Below are positions 1-7,816 of a stretch of DNA of 64,000 bases, piece after piece. The position numbers and the translations under genes are program-made. The notes beneath the pieces are model-generated. The model worked only from the letters and a program-made list of their open reading frames with translations. It was not told where the DNA came from and searched no databases. The stretch spans positions 372,001 to 436,000 of the forward strand of contig JAHCAL010000001.1 of the NCBI GenBank assembly GCA_019634925.1, written 5' to 3'. The DNA comes from Pseudomonadales bacterium. GTDB taxonomy: Bacteria; Pseudomonadota; Gammaproteobacteria; Pseudomonadales; Azotimanducaceae. Position 1 is the stretch's first letter. Each line of letters starts with the position of its first letter.

Positions 1-1501
1 CGCCTCGTTCTTCTGCGGGAGCTGCGCAGTCGTGCGGCGAACCGCGATCGACTCGATTGGCGGCTTTGCGACCGGTACCGTGACCGAGGACATCCACACT
101 TCCCTGCGGTTGCACAAGGATGGCTGGAAGTCGGTGTTCTACGGCCGTTCGCTGGCCTTCGGGATCGCGCCGGCTACCGCCAAGGCTTTTCTCAAGCAAC
201 GCCTGCGTTGGGGTCAGGGCGCCATGCAGACCTGGCGCATGGAAGGCGTGCTGACGGCACGCGGGCTGACTCTGGAGCAGCGACTGTCGTACCTCGCAAC
301 CTTGATCGCCTATTTCGAGGGCTGGCAACGCGCCATCCTCTTCATGGCGCCGGTGGCCGTACTCCTGTTCGGCATCATGCCGATCGCAGCGGTCGACTAC
401 GAGTTCCTCAAACGCTTCATCCCGTACTTTGTACTCAGCTACTGGGCGTTCGAGGAGACCAGCCGCGGTTACGGTGGCCGATTGCTTAACGAGCAGTTTC
501 TTATGATCCGGTTCGGCGTGTTCATCGCAGCCACGTTCGCACTGTTCATGCGCAATCTCGAGTTCGTGGTGACCCCGAAGGGTATGGGCGAGCGCGAGGC
601 CACCCTGCGCCTTCTGTGGCCGCAGTGGCTGGTACTGGCGCTCAGCCTCGGCGCCGTGCCCATTGGTGTTCTGCGTTACTGGCAGAGCGGCCATTTGCCA
701 TTCGATGCGCTGGTTGCGAACGTGGTCTGGGCAGGAATCATCGCCATAATCGCCGTTTCCGCGATCCGTCACGCGCTGCGGGTCGCATCGTACCGCCGGC
801 GCGAGTACCGCTTTCCGCTTACGATGCCGTTTCGTGTCCACGGGCCCGAGAGCGACAGCCTGATGCTGGTGAAGGACTTGTCCCCAGCTGGCTGCCGACT
901 GTGGGGGACCGGCGTCGCCGCGTATCGGTCCGGCGATACCCTGAGCGGCGAACTCCTGCTGCCCGACGGGCGCGTGCCGGTCCAGGCGACCGTGCGCGCC
1001 ATTGTCCAAGGCGATTCGGACGATCGTGCACCCGGCACACAGGCTCGTATCGCCTCCGCCGGCTGCGAGTTCGTCTGGGAGTCGCCGGAACGACGTACCG
1101 CCCTCGAGCTGTTCCTCTACGGGTCGGATCTGCAATGGCGCTTCAACGGCATGGCCGAACGCACGCCGACACCGATCGAGCGGATCTCCAGGCACGTCGC
1201 GCGCGCAGCGCGCCAGCTCCGGCAGGACGAGCCGCCGCCGGCGCTGAATGACTGGCGTCCGCTTGTCTTTCGACGGCCTGCATCCCTTGGCGAGAGCAGC
1301 GTCGGGTTCATTTCGGTACCCACCGCGCCGAACGGTGAGCGCAGGCTCGTAACGCTCAATCAGTTCCGCAACGGCTCGGAGGTGGACGGCGACGAGGTCA
1401 CCGCAGCCGGTCCGCGGCATCTCGAGGGCCGACTGTTCACGGCGGAACCCGGTACGCAGATGGACTCGGCAAACCTGTACTGGTACCGATTGACCGCATG
1501 A
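1..1501 (+). CDS. bcsA: Cellulose synthase catalytic subunit-like glycosyltransferase with PilZ domain (5'-truncated by window edge)
   Basis: Inner-membrane family 2 glycosyltransferase that polymerises UDP-glucose and is gated by c-di-GMP. The reading frame is already open at base 2, before any start, so the N-terminus lies outside the window. Visible in order: the FFCGSCAV segment, the TED motif (TVTEDIHTSL), the QxxRW motif (KQRLRWGQ) that holds the acceptor glucan, several membrane helices up to about base 780, then a PilZ domain with an arginine-rich entry (RRREYR) and a DLSPAG motif matching the D/NxSxxG c-di-GMP signature. The C-terminal ~110 residues after PilZ are unassigned. It overlaps the next gene by ATGA. 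A different beta-glucan synthase of the same family is possible. Confidence 0.82.
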   Translation, partial: ASFFCGSCAVVRRTAIDSIGGFATGTVTEDIHTSLRLHKDGWKSVFYGRSLAFGIAPATAKAFLKQRLRWGQGAMQTWRMEGVLTARGLTLEQRLSYLATLIAYFEGWQRAILFMAPVAVLLFGIMPIAAVDYEFLKRFIPYFVLSYWAFEETSRGYGGRLLNEQFLMIRFGVFIAATFALFMRNLEFVVTPKGMGEREATLRLLWPQWLVLALSLGAVPIGVLRYWQSGHLPFDALVANVVWAGIIAIIAVSAIRHALRVASYRRREYRFPLTMPFRVHGPESDSLMLVKDLSPAGCRLWGTGVAAYRSGDTLSGELLLPDGRVPVQATVRAIVQGDSDDRAPGTQARIASAGCEFVWESPERRTALELFLYGSDLQWRFNGMAERTPTPIERISRHVARAARQLRQDEPPPALNDWRPLVFRRPASLGESSVGFISVPTAPNGERRLVTLNQFRNGSEVDGDEVTAAGPRHLEGRLFTAEPGTQMDSANLYWYRLTA

Positions 1502-2193
1502 ACAGGTCAACACGCCTGGTGACGATGTTGCTCTGCGTCGTGGCGCCGCTCGTGCCGTTGCGCGCGGAGGATACGCTGCTGCTCGTCGGCGCTGAGGGCT
1601 CCGCGGCGGACTTCTACACCTATGCCGGAGCCATCGTACCCGGTCCTGGCCGCAAGGACGGCCGGGGCTGGTTCCAGCGCTACTGGGGAGAGCGCTTTGG
1701 CTACGAGTACGAAAACGGCGGACAGACCGTCGAGGCGCGCGTCTGGGGGGCGGAAGTCGCACTCGGCTACGGAATCCCCACCGGCGGTGGCTGGCGGTCA
1801 GTCTCGCTCGGATTACGACACACGGACACTGAACTCGAGCCTGACGACCGGGGCGCGTCGGCCCGTGGTAGCCAGTTCAGCGCCAAGCTCCAGCTGGAAG
1901 GCGAGACCGAGTTTCGCCCGGGCTGGCGCATCGGCGCGATCGGTTCCTATACGTTCGTGCAGCAGCAGTATTGGGGTCGCGTCCGGGTGACCCGCCGGTT
2001 GATCGAGCAATTGTCCGTCGGCTTCGAGGCCGTCGCCAACGGCAATGACGAATCCCGCTCCGTCGCGGGTGGACTGCTGCTCACCCTGCAACCGGCCGGG
2101 GCCTCGTGGTCGGCTGGCTTCAAAGCAGGCTATCGCGAACAGGACGATTCTGGCGGTGCCTACGGCGGCCTCGAGCTTTCCCGCGCGCTCTGA
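1498..2193 (+). CDS. bcsS: BcsS-like cellulose biosynthesis protein, predicted outer-membrane barrel
   Basis: 231 residues with an N-terminal signal peptide ending near LRAED. The remainder is alternating beta-strand-like sequence with many aromatic and glycine residues, as in a small outer-membrane barrel. Stretches such as YTYAGAIV, the YWGRVRV strand and the NGNDESRS turn resemble the BcsS family found next to bacterial cellulose synthases; this is family recognition by eye. The start overlaps the bcsA stop (ATGA), implying translational coupling. BcsS has no known enzymatic role and may aid glucan export or surface attachment. No BcsB lies between the two genes, which is unusual if this is a standard bcs operon. 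Confidence 0.6.
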   Translation: MNRSTRLVTMLLCVVAPLVPLRAEDTLLLVGAEGSAADFYTYAGAIVPGPGRKDGRGWFQRYWGERFGYEYENGGQTVEARVWGAEVALGYGIPTGGGWRSVSLGLRHTDTELEPDDRGASARGSQFSAKLQLEGETEFRPGWRIGAIGSYTFVQQQYWGRVRVTRRLIEQLSVGFEAVANGNDESRSVAGGLLLTLQPAGASWSAGFKAGYREQDDSGGAYGGLELSRAL

Positions 2194-2284
2194 CCTTCAC
2201 ATTGGCGCTCCGCACGATGGCATCCGAGTCCCCGACGGACGCGATCGAGCACGACACCACCGGCCGGCGCGTTCTGAGCCGCCC

Positions 2285-4201
2285 TCAGCCCGGGATGCGG
2301 AGCACGACCTCCGTACCCCGCACCGCGCGGTGCGGGACCTGGACCGCCCTTCGCACGTCGAGCCGCGCACCGATGAGTTCCGCGCGCCGCACCATGTTGC
2401 GCAGCCCGCGACCCTGCGTCGAGGCGGCGCCGTCGGAGAGGCCGCACCCATCGTCGGCAATGGTGACCAGCACGTCGTTGCCCTGCGCCTCGGCACGCAG
2501 GCTCACGATCGAGGCGCCGGCATGCTTGATCACGTTGGTGATCGCCTCCTGCACGATCCGCATCACCTGGAGGATCAGGTCCGGCGTCCAGCGCGGACTC
2601 ACCGGCAGCTCGGGCACGTCCCAGCGCATCTGCAGGGAGGCGGCCGCGAGCTGACTCTGCAACCGGTTGCGCAGCATGCCCAGGGCGACGTTCAGATCGC
2701 CGTCCTCTCCCTCCAGCGAGTCGATCATGAGGCGCAGGTCGATCAGCGCGTTCTCGAGCGTCTCGCGCAGCGGCGGGTCGGCGGAGGGGGAGTCGCGAAG
2801 GCGCGACAGCGACGCGACCAGATGCCCGCCGACGCCGTCGTGCATGTCGCGCATGATCCGCTCCCGCTCCCGTGCCAGCGCCCACTGCTGCTCGAGGGCG
2901 GCCAGCCGCGCGTGGTTCTGCTGCAGCTCCGCCGACTTCTCGGCCACGCGGGTCTCCAGCGTATCCGCCCACTGCTCGGAGGCATCCAGCGCGGCGACGA
3001 ACCGCCGCAACATCAGGGCGCCGACCACCACGAGGATGAGCGGCGTGGCGTAGTAGAGGTAGCGGGCGCCGATGGCGCTGGATACGCCCGCCGCGGACAG
3101 CCAGCTCATCTGCCCGAACACCACGAGCACCGCACCGGCATAGAGCAGGAGGAAGAGATCCGGATCCCGCGTCGCGACGTACCGGCGAACCAGGTGCGCC
3201 AGCACGAACGGGCCGATCAGCATCTGAAGCCCGGGACTGACGGCGCGCAGGTAGGGCACCAGCGCCGGCGCCAGGAGCGCCGCGAGCAGCGTCGCGATCA
3301 CGCCGAACAGCGCGCAAGCGACGATCAGCCGATCGAGCACCGGCCTGACCGAGCCGACGAATCGCAGTCCGAACAGGAAAGCGCTGGCGCAGAAGCCGGT
3401 CGAGGCGATCGTCTGGCCGGCGACGATCCAGTAGCCGGGCACGACCGGCTCCACCACCAGCGACAGAAAGCTGAGCAGCGACCAGCAGCCGCTGACCGCG
3501 GCCATCCAGCGGTAGACGGTATCGCGCGGGCGCAACCAGGCGAGCAAGCCGATGACGGCGGTCATGCTGATGGAGCCCGCCAGGAAGAGCCAGAGCAGAT
3601 CGACCTGCACGAAGTAGCGCCGCGCGAACGCAGGCGCGAGAACTTCGTCGGGCCCGATGAGCACGGCGTCCAGAAAACCGCGGCCCGCCGGATAGCTCCC
3701 CACTTGGACCTCGAAGGTGTTCGCGCCCGGTCGCAACAGCCCGTTGGGGATGCGGAAGTACAGCGGCCGGTTGGTGAGTCGTGACGGATAGGGCGCGATG
3801 GCGCCGCTGCCGCCGACCAGCTCGCCGTTCAGGTAGAGATGCGCGTTCTGCTCGACCCGCGGGATCAGCACCGCCCAGAGCCGGTTGGGCGGAACCTGCA
3901 GGTCCAGGGCAAAGCGATACCAGCCTTCGCCGCCAGGGAACCGCCCGCGCCAGTCGTGCGGTAGCGTCACGGCTCGGCCGCTCGCTTCATCGGGCCCTTG
4001 GAGCAGTTCCGCCTGCTGCACGTAGAGCGCCTGCTCCTCGGGCGGCAGCACGCTGCCGGCGTCGATGATCCACCAGATGATGGCCGCGGTGACCGGCAGC
4101 AGCACGATGATCGCCAGCGGCGTCTGGCGGCGCGATCGCACCGCGTCGACCGCCGGCTGTGTTCGTTCGGTCGTTGCGTTCATCGGATCCGCCGGCCGCA
4201 T
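2285..4201 (-). CDS. Sensor histidine kinase, 7TM-DISM-like sensor with HisKA_3/HATPase (NarX/UhpB class)
   Basis: 638 residues if started at the ATG that overlaps the response regulator stop (TGATG); an ATG six codons later (4183) also fits. Order: a membrane helix (about 28-46), an extracytoplasmic jelly-roll-like region (about 85-190, containing an HLYLNGELVGG strand), seven membrane helices (about 200-400), a coiled coil (about 405-450), the HisKA_3 H-box RDMHDGVGGH with H454 as likely phospho-acceptor, then an ATPase domain with N-box QEAITNVIKH (N556) and the DDGCGL G1 box. The architecture is that of 7TMR-DISM receptors that sense carbohydrate-like or envelope signals. It forms an operon with the regulator upstream and is divergent from the autotransporter/caspase operon. 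Confidence 0.87.
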   Translation of the reverse strand: MRPADPMNATTERTQPAVDAVRSRRQTPLAIIVLLPVTAAIIWWIIDAGSVLPPEEQALYVQQAELLQGPDEASGRAVTLPHDWRGRFPGGEGWYRFALDLQVPPNRLWAVLIPRVEQNAHLYLNGELVGGSGAIAPYPSRLTNRPLYFRIPNGLLRPGANTFEVQVGSYPAGRGFLDAVLIGPDEVLAPAFARRYFVQVDLLWLFLAGSISMTAVIGLLAWLRPRDTVYRWMAAVSGCWSLLSFLSLVVEPVVPGYWIVAGQTIASTGFCASAFLFGLRFVGSVRPVLDRLIVACALFGVIATLLAALLAPALVPYLRAVSPGLQMLIGPFVLAHLVRRYVATRDPDLFLLLYAGAVLVVFGQMSWLSAAGVSSAIGARYLYYATPLILVVVGALMLRRFVAALDASEQWADTLETRVAEKSAELQQNHARLAALEQQWALARERERIMRDMHDGVGGHLVASLSRLRDSPSADPPLRETLENALIDLRLMIDSLEGEDGDLNVALGMLRNRLQSQLAAASLQMRWDVPELPVSPRWTPDLILQVMRIVQEAITNVIKHAGASIVSLRAEAQGNDVLVTIADDGCGLSDGAASTQGRGLRNMVRRAELIGARLDVRRAVQVPHRAVRGTEVVLRIPG

Positions 4202-4851
4202 CAGCGGTGCAGGTCGATGAGGCCGAGCTGCGTGGCTTCGAAGATCGCCGCGCTGCGGGAGCGCACCGAGAGCTTCCGGTAGATCTGCTTCACATGCGAC
4301 GTCACCGTGTGGAACGACATGCCCAGCAGGTCGGCGATCTCGGCGTTCGTGTAGCCGCGTGACACGAGTTCCAGCACCTCGATCTCGCGCGGCGTGAGAT
4401 GCGGGGCATCGGCGGGGCGGGGCGCGCGTTGCTGGGTCTGATGGAAGCGCTTCAGGATGCGCCGCGCGATCACCGGCGTGATCGGCGACCCGCCGGCCAG
4501 CAGATCGAGAATCGCTTCGGCTATCGCGTGGGGCTCCGCGTCTTTCAGCAGGTAGCCGGCGGCGCCTGCCTCGATCGCGCTCATGACGTGCCGCTCGTCG
4601 CCGAAGACGGTGATCACGAGTGTTTCCGGCGCAGGCTCGGCGGCGGCCGCCGCTCGGATGAGCGCCTCGCCGGACCCGTCGGGCAGGCCGAGATCGACGA
4701 GCACGACGGCCGGGCCGGACGACAGGGCACGCAACCCGCCCGCCAGCGTGCCGACGCTCGCCAGGACCGAGAGCGCCGGGTGGGCGCGGACCGCCGCCTC
4801 CAGCGCACGCCGCGTCTCGGGTTCGTCTTCCACGATCAGCACCGACGCCAT
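4201..4851 (-). CDS. NarL/FixJ-type response regulator
   Basis: 216 residues. The receiver domain has the acidic pair in VEDEPE and the phospho-acceptor D53 in LVDLGLPDG; a conserved lysine occurs in YLLKD. A LuxR-type helix-turn-helix follows (LTPREIEVLELVSRG, then a recognition helix around TVTSHVKQIYRKL). The start at 4851 gives a normal receiver N-terminus; an in-frame ATG seven codons upstream (4872) is less likely. The stop overlaps the kinase start by one base, so the pair is almost certainly cognate. Its target is not shown, but it sits back to back with the 4977-10847 operon. Confidence 0.9.
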   Translation of the reverse strand: MASVLIVEDEPETRRALEAAVRAHPALSVLASVGTLAGGLRALSSGPAVVLVDLGLPDGSGEALIRAAAAAEPAPETLVITVFGDERHVMSAIEAGAAGYLLKDAEPHAIAEAILDLLAGGSPITPVIARRILKRFHQTQQRAPRPADAPHLTPREIEVLELVSRGYTNAEIADLLGMSFHTVTSHVKQIYRKLSVRSRSAAIFEATQLGLIDLHR

Positions 4852-4976
4852 GCTCGCTCCCGATCGGACCATGCGCGGCATTGTACCCGCAGCAGCCGCA
4901 GCTGACGGTCTCCCTAGTTCGCGCGATACACCGGATTTCCAGGCACGCGGATACTGATGCGAACCGGAAGGGACCC
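4852..4976. promoter_or_regulatory. Divergent intergenic region between the two-component system and the secreted caspase operon
   Basis: 125 bp containing the start-proximal signals of two divergent transcription units. A Shine-Dalgarno-like GGAAGGG at about 4966-4972 sits 4-5 bases before the GTG at 4977. I see no convincing sigma-70 boxes or LuxR-type dyad by eye, so a shared regulatory function rests on geometry only. Confidence 0.4.
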
Positions 4977-5414
4977 GTGCGCCACCCTGTGTTGATCCAG
5001 ATCCTGTCGCTGCTCTGCTGCGCCGCCCTAGCCGCGCCCGCCTGGCCTGCCCGGATGGACGACGCGAGGGTCCAGGCACCGCCCGGCACGGTCCTGCCCG
5101 ATCGCCGCACCCCCTACTTCGCGGTCGATTCGCGGCTCGCGGTCGGGAACAAGGGCGAGGAGGTCCTCGATGTCGCCGTGGACCCGGTCTGCGGACAACC
5201 TGCCTGGGTGTTCGACCACGCCGACCTGGTCGTTCACCGGAGCCGCTTCGGGGCCGCGCAGTTCGTGAGCGTGCCGACCTCCGGCTGTACCGCGTGCGAA
5301 CCGCTGGTGCTGCGCTGGTATCACGAGCCGACCGGTCACCTCGCATTTTCCGTCAACGTCCACCGCCGCCTGGAGATCGTGTCATGCTCAGCAGACCAGC
5401 AACCCCGCCACTGA
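4977..5414 (+). CDS. Small exported protein of unknown function, first gene of the caspase operon
   Basis: 145 residues starting at GTG 4977, chosen because a GGAAGGG Shine-Dalgarno precedes it and a clean signal peptide follows (hydrophobic LIQILSLLCCAALAAP, cleavage near AWPA). The mature part has beta-rich character and two cysteine pairs: one in VDPVCG and the C-terminal region, and a CTAC motif that could form a disulfide or bind metal. I do not recognise a family. Its 3' end overlaps the autotransporter start by 31 bases, so the two are co-translated or coupled. Likely periplasmic or secreted. Confidence 0.6.
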   Translation: MRHPVLIQILSLLCCAALAAPAWPARMDDARVQAPPGTVLPDRRTPYFAVDSRLAVGNKGEEVLDVAVDPVCGQPAWVFDHADLVVHRSRFGAAQFVSVPTSGCTACEPLVLRWYHEPTGHLAFSVNVHRRLEIVSCSADQQPRH

Positions 5415-6640
5415 TCCGAGCGCGCCTCCTGTCGGCGCTCCTCTCGGCCGGCCTCATGACCGGCGGGGCGGCACACGCGGTCAACCCGGAGTTCCAGGAC
5501 TTCTTCTTCGACGTCTGCGCGAACCCCACTGGCACGCTCGCCGGCCGCTGCGCGGAAACCCCGGGTGGCGCTGGCAACGTGTCGGGGGACAGCGAGTCCT
5601 CGCTGAACCCCAGCCAGACCCTGAGCAGCGCCAACGCGTCCCGGAGCAACGCCCGTGCGCGTGCCCGGCTGGTGCGCGAGCGCGCCGAACGGGAGCCCGA
5701 AACGGCCGCATCCGATCGCCTGGAGCTCGGGCCGTTCAGCCTGCTGATCAACGGCCGGCTGATCAGAGAGGAGTTCGATCGCCAGGTCGCCGTGGACAGT
5801 GAGCGCGGGCACGACCTCGACACCCGCGGGCTGCAGGTCGGCTTCGACTACCGGCTGTCGGAGCGGTGGCTGCTCGGCGCCTGGCTGGCATGGGAAACGT
5901 CGTCGCTGGACTTCGTCGCGGAGCAGGCCGGCGGGAACTTCACCCCGGCCCGGTCCGCCGGCGCCGTGGAGCAGGACGCCATCGGGGCCACCGTCTTCGG
6001 GAGCGGCCGCCTCGGTACCGACGGCTACCTGGACCTGAGCGCCGGACTGCTCGACAGCGACTACGAGATCGAGCGCAATTCGGTGTTCCAGGAGAGCACC
6101 CGCAACGTTCCGCAAACCGACGTGCGTACCCGGGGGGAGACCGACGGCCGCGAGTATTGGGCCGCCGCCGTCATCGGCTACGGCCTGCACCGGGGGGGCT
6201 GGAACTTCAACCCCTACGCAGGCGCGGTCTACAGCCGCACGCGCGTCGACGGCTACCGGGAACTGGATCTGAACGGCTCGGGGCTCGCCATGGCGTTCGA
6301 CGGCATGACCTCGAAGAGTCTGCTCGCGCAGGCGGGCGTGCGCGTCAGCCTGGCGGTATCGCGGCCGGGCTACGTACTGATCCCGCAGTTCGGCATCGAG
6401 TACCTGCGCGAACTGGAGTCCGATGGCCCCTCGACGACCGCTGGATTCCAGCTCGATGCCGCCGGCAACCTGTTGCGCCTGACCGGCGACGACCGCGACG
6501 AGGGTTTCTTCGACATCGGCGCCGGGCTGGTCCTGCTGCTGCCCAACGGCTGGATGCCCTACATCGAATACCAGACCACGCAAGGCTACCGGGACCTCGA
6601 CCGGCAGCGCATCGCCATCGGACTCAGGGTGGAACTATGA
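5384..6640 (+). CDS. Autotransporter-type outer-membrane beta-barrel protein with short passenger
   Basis: 418 residues; ATG 5384 has GGAGAT six bases upstream. The signal peptide ([18 protein letters not shown]) is followed by a short region with two cysteines ([14 protein letters not shown]) and a polar, Arg/Ala-rich helical linker (about 85-125). From about 130 to the end come regularly spaced amphipathic strands typical of an autotransporter barrel, ending ...GLRVEL. The passenger is only about 100 residues, too short for a beta-helix, so this is a barrel with an exposed helical tip rather than a classical adhesin. The stop overlaps the lipoprotein start (ATGA). The barrel class is supported; the cargo or partner is unknown. 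Confidence 0.75.
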   Translation: MLSRPATPPLIRARLLSALLSAGLMTGGAAHAVNPEFQDFFFDVCANPTGTLAGRCAETPGGAGNVSGDSESSLNPSQTLSSANASRSNARARARLVRERAEREPETAASDRLELGPFSLLINGRLIREEFDRQVAVDSERGHDLDTRGLQVGFDYRLSERWLLGAWLAWETSSLDFVAEQAGGNFTPARSAGAVEQDAIGATVFGSGRLGTDGYLDLSAGLLDSDYEIERNSVFQESTRNVPQTDVRTRGETDGREYWAAAVIGYGLHRGGWNFNPYAGAVYSRTRVDGYRELDLNGSGLAMAFDGMTSKSLLAQAGVRVSLAVSRPGYVLIPQFGIEYLRELESDGPSTTAGFQLDAAGNLLRLTGDDRDEGFFDIGAGLVLLLPNGWMPYIEYQTTQGYRDLDRQRIAIGLRVEL

Positions 6641-7800
6641 ACCCATCGCGACGGAATGCTCCGCGCCTCGCACTGACCGGACTGCTGGGCGCCGCCTGGC
6701 TCATGGGCTGCCAGGCCGTCGCGCCGGTGCTCGGCTCGCTCGCCACTGCCTTCGCGCAGGACCTGCTGGCCGCGGCGTCGGTGAATTACAGTCCCCGCTA
6801 CGCGCTGCAGGTGGAAGAACTGCTGACCCTGCTCGCGCGTCACGCGTCCGGGTTGGACCTGCAACCGCAGCTGGCACAATCCGGCTACCAGCCACCATCG
6901 CCCGACTACGCCCGGAGCCAGCCCGGCTACGGCGGCTACGGCGGCTATGGACAACCCGGCTACGGACAGCCCGGGTATGGACAGCCCGGGTATGGGCAAC
7001 CCGGCTACGGACAGCCCGATTACGGACAACCCGGCTACGGACAGCCTGGCTACGGGCAACCCGGGTATGGGCAGACTGGCTATGGACAGACGGGCGCCGG
7101 ATCCCAGGACCCCTACGCCCGACCCGGACCGACGGCGCCGCAACCGGGCGGGTATGGTGGCTATCCGGGTGCTTCGCCCACCTACGGCACACGCGGCATC
7201 GGCCCCCCGGTGGAACCCCTCGCGATGGGCCTGGCGCTGGTCGCCCAGCGAGCCGGCTCCGACCGGCTCGAGACCATCGCCGACGGCGACACGCTCCGCG
7301 ACGGACGCGGCGATCCGCGCCGCGGCGACCGGTTAAAGGTTCAGTTCGAGGCGAACTGCACCTGCTACGTCTACATCATCGGCATCGACGCCACCGGCTT
7401 CGTGGCCCAGATCTTTCCGGACCCGCAGGGCACGGCCGGTAACCCGGTCACGCCGGGCGCCCGTCTCGTCCTGCCCGAAGGCACCCAATGGTGGGCGCTC
7501 GACGACAACCGCGGCGTCGAGCAGATCTTCTTCGTCGCAGCCAGGACGGCGCGACCGGACATCGAGGCGTCGATCGCCGCCCTGGCCACCCAGCCGCGGC
7601 AGCTTCAGGTCGCGACGCCGCAGCCGGTGCGCGAGCCGGCCGCGATGCCGCCGACCCGTGGTCTCGTTCGCGTGGACATGGCCGAGCCGGTCGCCGCGCC
7701 CCAAGCCCCGCAGAGCGCGCCGCCCATCGTGCTGACGCAGTTCACCGCGCCGCCCGAGGCGCAGGACCTGATCGTCACCCGCTGGTTCCATCACCAGTGA
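6637..7800 (+). CDS. DUF4384 lipoprotein with YGQPG repeats
   Basis: 387 residues. The lipoprotein signal ends in the lipobox LMGC. After an N-terminal helical part comes a low-complexity tract of ten near-perfect YGQPG pentapeptides (about residues 104-153), likely a flexible or phase-separating linker across the envelope. A DUF4384 domain follows (about 225-330), seen in [18 protein letters not shown], a proline-rich turn and [12 protein letters not shown]4384 is repeatedly found fused or adjacent to caspase-like peptidases, which agrees with the next gene. It is coupled to the autotransporter by ATGA and lies 16 bases before the caspase gene. The domain's function is not established. Confidence 0.78.
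   Translation: MNPSRRNAPRLALTGLLGAAWLMGCQAVAPVLGSLATAFAQDLLAAASVNYSPRYALQVEELLTLLARHASGLDLQPQLAQSGYQPPSPDYARSQPGYGGYGGYGQPGYGQPGYGQPGYGQPGYGQPDYGQPGYGQPGYGQPGYGQTGYGQTGAGSQDPYARPGPTAPQPGGYGGYPGASPTYGTRGIGPPVEPLAMGLALVAQRAGSDRLETIADGDTLRDGRGDPRRGDRLKVQFEANCTCYVYIIGIDATGFVAQIFPDPQGTAGNPVTPGARLVLPEGTQWWALDDNRGVEQIFFVAARTARPDIEASIAALATQPRQLQVATPQPVREPAAMPPTRGLVRVDMAEPVAAPQAPQSAPPIVLTQFTAPPEAQDLIVTRWFHHQ
6946..7095 (+). repeat. Ten tandem 15-bp units encoding YGQPG
   Basis: Ten in-frame 15-bp units of the form TAY-GGN-CAR-CCN-GGN; the fifth ends in GAT (Asp) and the last two carry ACN (Thr) in place of CCN. Synonymous differences between units indicate an old rather than a freshly expanded array. 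The unit length is a multiple of three, so copy-number changes would keep the frame. Confidence 0.95.
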
Positions 7801-7816
7801 CGGGGTCCCTGCTGCC

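Noticed and set aside
2045..3784. A 579-residue plus-strand frame antisense to the kinase
   Set aside because: Low-complexity shadow with no recognisable motifs; the minus strand encodes H-box and ATPase motifs.
2285..5110. A single 941-residue minus-strand reading frame
   Set aside because: The first ~300 codons are an out-of-frame shadow of the response regulator; only the part from 4201 down codes for the kinase.
5866..6636. N-terminal extension of the DUF4384 lipoprotein frame
   Set aside because: It is antisense-phase reading of the autotransporter; the lipoprotein signal starts cleanly at 6637.
6907..7095. Tandem repeat considered as a CRISPR array
   Set aside because: 15-bp in-frame units without spacers, encoding YGQPG.
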